Shown here in pieces: positions 21,224 to 27,142 of a stretch of DNA of 27,142 bases. Source of the stretch: Lichenicola sp964248625. GTDB lineage: Bacteria > Pseudomonadota > Alphaproteobacteria > Acetobacterales > Acetobacteraceae. Made by a program: the position numbers and the translations under genes. The notes under the pieces were generated by a model that saw nothing but the letters and a program-made list of their open reading frames with translations, was not told where the DNA came from and searched no databases. Within the stretch, counting starts at the first letter, position 1. Each line of letters opens with the position of its first letter. Where the stretch lies: contig CAXTZG010000051.1 of NCBI GenBank assembly GCA_964248625.1, positions 1 through 27,142 of the forward strand, given 5' to 3'.

Positions 21224-23065
21224 TCAAGCAACCGCCGCGTCGTGGATAAAGAACCCGGCAGTCGTGGTGTTGTTCCAGCTTTCGGCGCGCAGCCAGCCGG
21301 CCAGATGCAGCGGCGGACCGTCGCGACGCTCGAGCGCGTCCGCAAACGGGCTCTCGTGAGCGCGGAACAGCAGCGCCTTGAGCCGTGGCCCGCCACCCTC
21401 GCCCCCGACCATCAGGCGCAGCGTGTTGCCTTCGCGGCCGATCCGCTCGGCACGCAGCACGCGCACCCGCGGCAGAACGAACATCGGCTCCGCGTTGCCC
21501 ATCCCGAACGGCGCCAGCCGGTGGATCTCGGCGGCAAGCGCCGCGGTCGCCGCCGGCACCGTCAGCATGCCTTCGACCACGAGGTCCTGTGCCGCCGGAC
21601 GCAGCCGCGCACCGGCGAGCCGCTCGTCGAGAAAGGCGTGGAATGCGTCCAGATCGGCGGCCTGCAGCGAGAAGCCGCCCGCCATGGCATGGCCGCCGCC
21701 GGTGAGCAGCAGCCCCGACTGCCGGGCCGCGATGATCGCCGAGCCGATATCCAGCCCCTCGGTCGAGCGGCCCGAGCCCTTCACGGTGCCGTCCTCGAGG
21801 GTGGCCGCCACCAGGGCCGGCCGGTTGAAGCGCTCCTTCACCCGCCCCGCGACGATGCCGACGACACCCGGATGCCAGTCGGCGCCGGCCAGCAGCAGCA
21901 CCGCGTGGCCGGCCGCGAGCTGGACTTCCGCCATCTGCATCGCCCGGTCGAGGATGCCGCTCTCCACCGTGCGGCGCTGGCGGTTCACCGCGTCGAGCCG
22001 CTCGGCAAGCGGCCCGGCCTCGGCGGCATCCTCGCACAGCAGCAGGCGCAGCCCGAGATCGGCCTCGCTGATGCGTCCGCCGGCATTGATGCGCGGCCCG
22101 AGCGCGAAGCCGCAGGTGAACGCGTTCGGCGCGTCCTTGACGGCGGCGACCTCCAGCAGGGCGTGGATGCCGGCTCTCGCCCGGCGCGCCATCACCTTCA
22201 ACCCTTGCGTCACCAGCGCCCGGTTCAGCCCGGTCAGCGGCATCACGTCGCAGATGGTCGCCAGCGCCACCAGATCGAGCAGTCCCATCAGGTCCGGCGT
22301 CGGCCGGGCGCCGAGAGAGCCATCGCGACGCAGATGCCGCAGCAAGGCCACACCGGTCAGAAAGGCGATCGCGGTCGCGCACAGGCTGTTCAGGCCTGAG
22401 CCGCAATCCAGCCGGTTGGGATTGACGGTGGCCAGGATCGGCGGCACCGGCCCGTCGGCCTTGTGGTGGTCCAGCACCACCACGTCGGCCCGGCCCCGCA
22501 TCTGCGACAGCGGTTCGGCAGCCGCGGTGCCGCAATCCACGCAGACCAGCAGCGTCGCACCGCGGTCCGCGAGCCCCGACAGCGCGGCGGCGTTCGGACC
22601 GTAGCCCTCGCGCATGCGGTCGGGGATGTGGGTGTGCACCACGCAGCCCAGCCCGCGCAGCAGGCTGGTGAGCAGAGCCGCGGCACAGGCGCCGTCGACA
22701 TCGTAGTCGCCGAACACGCCCACCGTCTCGCCGCGCACGACGGCCGCGGCCAGACGGGCCGCCGCGACGTCCATGTCGGCAAGGCAGGACGGGTCGGGCA
22801 GCAGCGCGCGCAGCGTCGGCTCGAGATAATGCGGCGCCGTGTCCGGATCGATGCCGCGAACCGCGAGCAGCCGGCCGACCAGCTCCGGCAGCGCCAGACG
22901 CTGCGCCATCGCCAGGCCCAGCCGCTCCTGCGCGTCCCCGAGCCCGGGGACTGCGGGAGCCGCGCGCCAGATCCAGCGGCGGCCGGACAGGCTCGTCTCG
23001 ACGCCCAGCACCGGCGCCGCCTGCGGCAGCGTCGGCGTGGCCGGAATGGCGGATCCGTCCGGCAT
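21224..23065 (-). CDS. recJ: Single-stranded-DNA-specific exonuclease RecJ
   Basis: This 613-residue 5'-3' ssDNA exonuclease acts in recombination and mismatch/base-excision repair. DHH-superfamily metal-binding motifs are present: GVFGDYDVDGACAAA near residue 120, LLVCVDCGT, VVVLDHHKADGP and ICDVMPL. The DHHA1 motif GGGHAMAGGFSL is near residue 470. The C-terminal OB region (RLAPFGMGNAEPMF, WLRAESWNNTTTAGF) ends at 21224. The start is 6 bases after the glpX stop, suggesting co-transcription with glpX, hom and the aminotransferase gene. It is slightly longer than typical because of an N-terminal extension of about 20-30 residues. Confidence 0.95.
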   Translation of the reverse strand: MPDGSAIPATPTLPQAAPVLGVETSLSGRRWIWRAAPAVPGLGDAQERLGLAMAQRLALPELVGRLLAVRGIDPDTAPHYLEPTLRALLPDPSCLADMDVAAARLAAAVVRGETVGVFGDYDVDGACAAALLTSLLRGLGCVVHTHIPDRMREGYGPNAAALSGLADRGATLLVCVDCGTAAAEPLSQMRGRADVVVLDHHKADGPVPPILATVNPNRLDCGSGLNSLCATAIAFLTGVALLRHLRRDGSLGARPTPDLMGLLDLVALATICDVMPLTGLNRALVTQGLKVMARRARAGIHALLEVAAVKDAPNAFTCGFALGPRINAGGRISEADLGLRLLLCEDAAEAGPLAERLDAVNRQRRTVESGILDRAMQMAEVQLAAGHAVLLLAGADWHPGVVGIVAGRVKERFNRPALVAATLEDGTVKGSGRSTEGLDIGSAIIAARQSGLLLTGGGHAMAGGFSLQAADLDAFHAFLDERLAGARLRPAAQDLVVEGMLTVPAATAALAAEIHRLAPFGMGNAEPMFVLPRVRVLRAERIGREGNTLRLMVGGEGGGPRLKALLFRAHESPFADALERRDGPPLHLAGWLRAESWNNTTTAGFFIHDAAVA

Positions 23066-23071
23066 CCCAGG

Positions 23072-24064
23072 CTAGCGGCTGCCGCCCCAGGTCTTGGTGG
23101 CGAAGTTGTGGTGGGTCTCGATGAATCGGACGGTGCCGGACTTGCTGCGCATGACGATCGAGTACGTGGTCGCCTGATCCCCGCTGCGCTGCACGCCGCG
23201 CAGCAGCGCGCCGGTGGTGACGCCGGTGGCGGAGAACAGCACGTCGCCCTTGGCCATGTCGGTGAGCGTCAGGCGACGGCGCGGATCGCCCGGATCCATC
23301 TCCTGCGCCCGCCTCACCTGCGCCTCGTCGTCGAACAGCAGCCGCGCCTGCATCTGGCCGCCGGTGCAGCGCATGGCGGCAGCGGCCAGCACGCCTTCCG
23401 GCGCGCCGCCGGAGCCGACGAAGATGTGCACCCCGCTGTCGGGCATGCAGGCGGCGATCACGCCGGCCACGTCGCCGTCGGAGATCAGCATCACGCGGGC
23501 GCCGGCCTCGCGGGTCAGCGCGATCAGCTCCTCGTGGCGGTCGCGATCGAGCGTGCACAGCGTCAGGTCGCTGATGTCGCAGTTCTTGGCCAGCGACAGG
23601 TTGCGCAGGTTCTCGGCGATCGAGGCATCGATATCCACCACCCCGTCCGGCAGGCCAGGCCCGACCGCGATCTTGTCCATGTAGATGTCGGGCGCGTGCA
23701 GGAAGTTGCCCCGCTCGGCCAGCGCCACCACCGTCAGCGCGTTCGGCGCGTTCTTGGCGGTCAGCACGGTGCCTTCGAGCGGATCGACCGCGATGTCCAT
23801 CGCCGGACCGCCAGCGCCCACCTTCTCGCCGATATAGAGCATCGGCGCCTCGTCCATCTCGCCCTCGCCGATCACCACGGTGCCGTCGATGGCGACCGTG
23901 TCGAAGGCGTTGCGCATCGCCTGCACCGCAGCGCCGTCGGCCTCGTTCTTCTGCCCTCGCCCGCTCCAGTACGACGCCGCCACCGCCGCCGCCTCCGTCA
24001 CCCGGACGAGTTCGAGCGCCAGGTTGCGATCGGTCTGGTAGCGAGCGCCGAGTGTTGAGGCCAT
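23072..24064 (-). CDS. glpX: Class II fructose-1,6-bisphosphatase
   Basis: This 330-residue metal-dependent phosphatase converts fructose-1,6-bisphosphate to fructose-6-phosphate in gluconeogenesis. GlpX motifs are VVIGEGEMDEAPML near residue 65, DIAVDPLEGT near 91, DIYMDKIAVG, LCTLDRDRHEELI, MLISDGDVAG and VGSGGAPEGVLAAAA. The start is ATG at 24064 (MASTLGARYQTDRNLALELV), which matches the family N-terminus. An ATG at 24097 would add 11 residues. The gene is 51 bases after hom and 6 bases before recJ. Confidence 0.95.
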   Translation of the reverse strand: MASTLGARYQTDRNLALELVRVTEAAAVAASYWSGRGQKNEADGAAVQAMRNAFDTVAIDGTVVIGEGEMDEAPMLYIGEKVGAGGPAMDIAVDPLEGTVLTAKNAPNALTVVALAERGNFLHAPDIYMDKIAVGPGLPDGVVDIDASIAENLRNLSLAKNCDISDLTLCTLDRDRHEELIALTREAGARVMLISDGDVAGVIAACMPDSGVHIFVGSGGAPEGVLAAAAMRCTGGQMQARLLFDDEAQVRRAQEMDPGDPRRRLTLTDMAKGDVLFSATGVTTGALLRGVQRSGDQATTYSIVMRSKSGTVRFIETHHNFATKTWGGSR

Positions 24065-24115
24065 GGGTGAAGCTTTCGGGTGAAGCGGTGGAAACAATGC
24101 GAACGGTGTTGCGGC

Positions 24116-25423
24116 TCAGCCTGCCTCGATCCGGATCATCGCGGGCGGCTCCATGACGACCTCGAGCTCGGCAATCCGCGCCAGCACGTCGCGCATCGCC
24201 AGTTCCGAGGTCTCGTGCGTGACCAGCACGATCGGCACCGCCTCGTCGGGGCTGGCGCTGGCGGCCTGGCCATGCTGCAGCATGCTCTTGAGCGAGACGC
24301 CGCAGTCGCGCAGCACGGCGGCGATCTCGGCGATCACGCCGGGCCGGTCGCGCACCGTCAGCCGCAGATAATAGTGGCCGCGACAGCCCGACATCGGCAC
24401 CGAGGTCAGCGTCGAGAGCGCGCCGGAGCTGGCCCCCCAGGCCGGCACCAGGCTGCCGCGCGCGATGTCGATCAGGTCGGCCACCACCGCCGTCGCGGTC
24501 GGGCCGGCGCCGGCGCCGCGGCCTTCCAGCATCAGCCGGCCGACGAACTCGCCCTCCGCCACCACCGCGTTGAACACGCCGTCGACCTGCGCGATCGGGG
24601 CGGCCTGCGGCACCAGGCAGGGATGCACCCGCGTCTCGACGCCGTTCTCGCCGCGACGCGCGATGCCGAGCAGCTTGATGCGGTAGCCGAGCTCGGTGGC
24701 GAACCCGATATCGACCGCCCCGATCCGGCGGATGCCCTCGACATGGACGGAGTCGAAGTCGACCGGCCGGCCGAAGGCAAGTGCTGCCAGGATCGCGAGC
24801 TTGTGGGCGGCATCGATGCCGTCGATGTCGGTGGAGGGGTCGGCCTCCGCGTAGCCGAGCGCCTGCGCCTCGGCGAGCACAACCGCGAATTCGCGTCCGG
24901 TCTCGCGCATCTGGGTCAGGATGTAGTTGCAGGTGCCGTTCAGGATGCCGCCGATCCGGATCAGCCGGTCGGCAGCCAGCCCCTCGCGCAGCGCCTTGAT
25001 CACCGGGATGCCGCCCGCCACCGCCGCCTCGAACGCCAGCGCCACCCCGGACCGCTCCGCCGCCGCCGCCAGCGCCGCGCCATGGATCGCGATCAGCGCC
25101 TTGTTTGCCGTCACCACCGGACGGCCGTGCGCGAGGCTGGTCTCGACCAGCGCGCGCGCCATGCCCTCGGCGCCGCCGATCAGCTCGACAACCACGTCGA
25201 CGTCCGGATCGGCGGCGAGCGCCAGCGCGTCGTGATGCCAGCGCAGCGCCGACACGTCGATGCCGCGCGCCCGGCCGCGATCGCGCGCGGACACCGCCAC
25301 GACCACCAGCGCGCGTCCCGCGCGGGCCGCGATCAGCTCGGCATTGACCTGCAGCAGCCGGACCGTGCCGGCGCCGACGGTGCCGAGGCCGGCGATGCCG
25401 ATCCGGAGCGGCGCTGCCGCCAT
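24116..25423 (-). CDS. hom: Homoserine dehydrogenase
   Basis: This protein of about 435 residues reduces aspartate semialdehyde to homoserine in threonine and methionine synthesis. The NAD(P) motif GIAGLGTVGAGT is at residues 9-20. VVELIGG, VTANKALIAIHG and the catalytic region GILNGTCNYILTQM with ADPSTDIDGIDAAHKL follow. A C-terminal ACT domain (YYLRLTVRDRPGVIAEIAAVL, from about residue 350) usually senses threonine. Its ATG overlaps the aminotransferase stop by one base (TGATG); a GTG three bases earlier is possible. Confidence 0.95.
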   Translation of the reverse strand: MAAAPLRIGIAGLGTVGAGTVRLLQVNAELIAARAGRALVVVAVSARDRGRARGIDVSALRWHHDALALAADPDVDVVVELIGGAEGMARALVETSLAHGRPVVTANKALIAIHGAALAAAAERSGVALAFEAAVAGGIPVIKALREGLAADRLIRIGGILNGTCNYILTQMRETGREFAVVLAEAQALGYAEADPSTDIDGIDAAHKLAILAALAFGRPVDFDSVHVEGIRRIGAVDIGFATELGYRIKLLGIARRGENGVETRVHPCLVPQAAPIAQVDGVFNAVVAEGEFVGRLMLEGRGAGAGPTATAVVADLIDIARGSLVPAWGASSGALSTLTSVPMSGCRGHYYLRLTVRDRPGVIAEIAAVLRDCGVSLKSMLQHGQAASASPDEAVPIVLVTHETSELAMRDVLARIAELEVVMEPPAMIRIEAG

Positions 25424-26661
25424 CACGCCCTTTCCAGCTGCACGGCATCCGCCAGCTCGCGATCAGGCAGTGCCGGGCCGGCATTGTGCGAGGACAGGAA
25501 GCTGCGGATGTTGCGGGTGGCCTGGCGCAGGCGCTGGGTGTTCTCCACCAGCCCGATGCGTACATGGCCCTCGCCGTGCTCGCCGAAGCCGAGGCCGGGC
25601 GCCACCGCAACGCCTGCCTTCTGCAGCAGCAGCTTGGAGAAGCCGACACTGCCCAGATGCGCGAACGGCTCGGGGATCGGCGCCCAGGCGAACATCGAGC
25701 CTTCCGGCGACGGCACCTCCCAGCCGGCTGCCGACAGGCCGCGGATCAGCACGTCGCGGCGCTCCTTGTACATCGCCCGCATCTCGGCGACGCAGTCCTG
25801 CGGCCCGTTCAGGGCAGCCACCGACGCCACCTGGATCGGCGTGAAGGCGCCGTAGTCGAGATAGGACTTGATCCGGGTCAGGGCGTTGATCAGGCGCGGG
25901 TTGCCGGCGGCGAACCCCATGCGCCAGCCGGCCATCGAGTAGGTCTTGGACAGCGAGGTGAACTCGACCGCCACCTCCTTGGCGCCCGCCACCTGCAGGA
26001 TCGAGGGCGGCGCCAGATCGCCGAAATAGATCTCGCCGTAGGCCAGATCCGACAGGATCCAGATCTCCTCGCGTCGCGCAAACGCCACCAGCTCCTTGTA
26101 GAAGTCGAGGTCCGCGACGTAAGCGGTTGGATTTGAAGGAAAGTTCACGATCAGCGCGGTCGGCTTCGGAACCGAATGCCGCACCGCCCGCTCCAACGCG
26201 CGCAGCATGTCCTCGTCCGGCTTGGCCGGGATCGAGCGCACCGAGGCGCCGGCGATGATGAAGCCGAATTGGTGGATCGGATAGGACGGGTTCGGCACCA
26301 GGATGGTGTCGCCCGGGCTGGTGATCGCGGCCGACAGGTTGGCCAGCCCCTCCTTGGAGCCCAGCGTCGCCACCACCTCGGTCTCGGGATCGACCGCCAC
26401 GCCGAAGCGGCGCTCGTAGTAGCCGGCGAGCGCCCGGCGCAGGCCGGGAATGCCCTTGCTGACCGAATAGCGGTGCGAGCGCGGATCGGCCACGGTCTCG
26501 ACCAGCTTCTGCACGATGTGCGGCGGCGTCGGGCTGTCGGGGTTGCCCATGCCGAGATCGATGATGTCGGCACCGACGCTCCGTGCCGCCGCCTTCGCCT
26601 TGTTGACCTCCGCGAACACGTAGGGCGGCAGGCGACGGATGCGGTGGAACTCTTCGGTCAT
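25423..26661 (-). CDS. AlaC-type / LL-diaminopimelate-aminotransferase-like PLP aminotransferase
   Basis: This 412-residue fold-type I aminotransferase has the start MTEEFHRIRRLPPYVFAEVN and the DLGMGNPDSPTP segment typical of the AlaC (glutamate-pyruvate) and DapL-like group. PLP-binding residues are visible: Asp205 and Tyr208 in ILSDLAYGEIYF, and Lys239 in TSLSKTYSMAGWRMGF. The substrate-carboxylate arginine is likely in GHVRIGLVEN. It is coupled to hom by a TGATG overlap, so a role near aspartate-family or branched amino-acid metabolism is plausible, but the exact donor and acceptor cannot be read. The start ATG 26661 lies 40 bases after the stop of the OmpA-like gene. Confidence 0.88.
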   Translation of the reverse strand: MTEEFHRIRRLPPYVFAEVNKAKAAARSVGADIIDLGMGNPDSPTPPHIVQKLVETVADPRSHRYSVSKGIPGLRRALAGYYERRFGVAVDPETEVVATLGSKEGLANLSAAITSPGDTILVPNPSYPIHQFGFIIAGASVRSIPAKPDEDMLRALERAVRHSVPKPTALIVNFPSNPTAYVADLDFYKELVAFARREEIWILSDLAYGEIYFGDLAPPSILQVAGAKEVAVEFTSLSKTYSMAGWRMGFAAGNPRLINALTRIKSYLDYGAFTPIQVASVAALNGPQDCVAEMRAMYKERRDVLIRGLSAAGWEVPSPEGSMFAWAPIPEPFAHLGSVGFSKLLLQKAGVAVAPGLGFGEHGEGHVRIGLVENTQRLRQATRNIRSFLSSHNAGPALPDRELADAVQLERA

Positions 26662-26701
26662 GGCAGGCTCTTCGCGATGCTCGGTGGGATGAACTGGCCG
26701 C

Positions 26702-27142
26702 TCAGTCTATCAGACCCGCCGTCGCGCCGCGACCGAATGCATCGGCCCGGATCCGGATGGCGCTCGCCGGCACGCCTTCCCGCTCCAGCGCATCGGCCAC
26801 GCTGCGGGCCCGCAGCGCTGCCAGCGTCAGCGCCTGCGCCTGGTCCTGCGGCGCGTCGGAGGCGGAGTCGCCGTAGCCGTGCACGAACACGCTGCCGGCT
26901 CCCCGTCGGAGCGCCAGGGCATGCAGCATGCCGGATTGGCCGGGATCGAGCGTGTCCGACCCGGCCGCGAAGCGCAGCAGGTCGCCGGGCCGCTGCGCCA
27001 GCTCGTATTGCGGCCGTGGCGGCGGCGCGTAGGAAGGCGGCGGCGGCATCGCGATCCCGGGCAGGCCGGGTGCGGGCGGCGGAGCGGACGGGATCGGCGG
27101 CAGCGTCACCGGACCGGCATCGGCGCCGGCGGCTGCCGGAAC
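26702..27142 (-). CDS. OmpA-like C-terminal domain protein (5' end outside window)
   Basis: The minus-strand frame is open to the right edge, so the N-terminus is missing. What is seen is a Pro-rich linker (PPIPSAPPPAPG, MPPPPSYAPPPRP) and then a domain of about 90 residues. LLRFAAGSDTLDPGQSG, SVFVHGYGDSASD, ALTLAALRARSVADALEREG and IRIRADAFGRG follow the OmpA/MotB peptidoglycan-binding pattern of strand, helix with LAxxRAxxVxxxL, and strand with GRG. It is probably periplasmic or outer-membrane-linked. A GTG at 27109 could start a shorter version, but a signal peptide further upstream is more likely. Confidence 0.7.
   Translation of the reverse strand, partial: VPAAAGADAGPVTLPPIPSAPPPAPGLPGIAMPPPPSYAPPPRPQYELAQRPGDLLRFAAGSDTLDPGQSGMLHALALRRGAGSVFVHGYGDSASDAPQDQAQALTLAALRARSVADALEREGVPASAIRIRADAFGRGATAGLID

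Noticed and set aside
21138..25649. Minus-strand open frame of 1503 codons across recJ, glpX and hom
   Set aside because: It is out of frame with three well-recognised genes and is mostly Arg/Ala/Gly. It is a shadow due to high GC.

Overview
This is a high-GC window (roughly 70% by eye) from a draft bacterial assembly; there is a run of ten Ns inside one gene. The gene families and an intergenic double hairpin at 1515-1558 suggest an alphaproteobacterium, most likely of the Acetobacteraceae/Rhodospirillales. That placement is inference from family resemblance; no 16S gene is present. Most of the window is housekeeping or metabolic. I see no prophage, insertion sequence, CRISPR array or defence island.

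Layout. Positions 1-1456 (minus) hold most of a HyfB/MrpD-like membrane subunit that runs off the left edge and seems to have lost the charged residues used for proton pumping. Next come an aldo/keto reductase coupled to a tiny disordered protein, and DNA polymerase III chi (holC). A small secreted plus-strand protein follows. Positions 3642-10825 form a cobalamin locus: a histidine phosphatase whose nucleophile His is replaced, a cobalamin riboswitch in front of cbtB and a frameshifted cbtA (cobalt uptake), cobC/cobD (threonine-phosphate decarboxylase) head-to-head with cbiB, a decayed secreted-protein gene, and the tightly overlapping series cobU(P)-cobO-cobQ-DUF427 on the minus strand. Uptake, aminopropanol-arm formation, corrin adenosylation, amidation and cobinamide activation are therefore together, but several genes at the uptake end look damaged.

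Positions 10919-12347 hold a two-helix membrane protein and an LpxR-like outer-membrane lipid A deacylase. At 12686 begins a protein with two cold-shock domains behind a strongly structured leader. After it come a phosphoesterase/phospholipase C family protein (containing the assembly gap), an orphan AapJ-like amino-acid-binding protein and a hemolysin III/PAQR protein. A CspA-type gene followed by a small SH3/KOW-like protein comes next, then a DUF1345 membrane protein, an SDR, a second DUF427 protein and three tiny lipoproteins.

The right part is a minus-strand series: an OmpA-like protein (cut by the right edge), an AlaC-type aminotransferase, homoserine dehydrogenase, GlpX fructose-1,6-bisphosphatase and RecJ, followed by tRNA-Glu(UUC). 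The spacing (1-base overlap, 51 bp, 6 bp) suggests one transcription unit linking amino-acid and central carbon metabolism with repair.

No clearly new multi-gene system is evident. The points most worth a second look are the degenerate HyfB-like subunit, the decaying B12-riboswitch/cbtBA unit with its catalytically altered phosphatase neighbour, the coupling of a DUF427 gene to cobQ, the hairpin-rich leader of the double cold-shock gene, and the tiny lipoprotein cluster.
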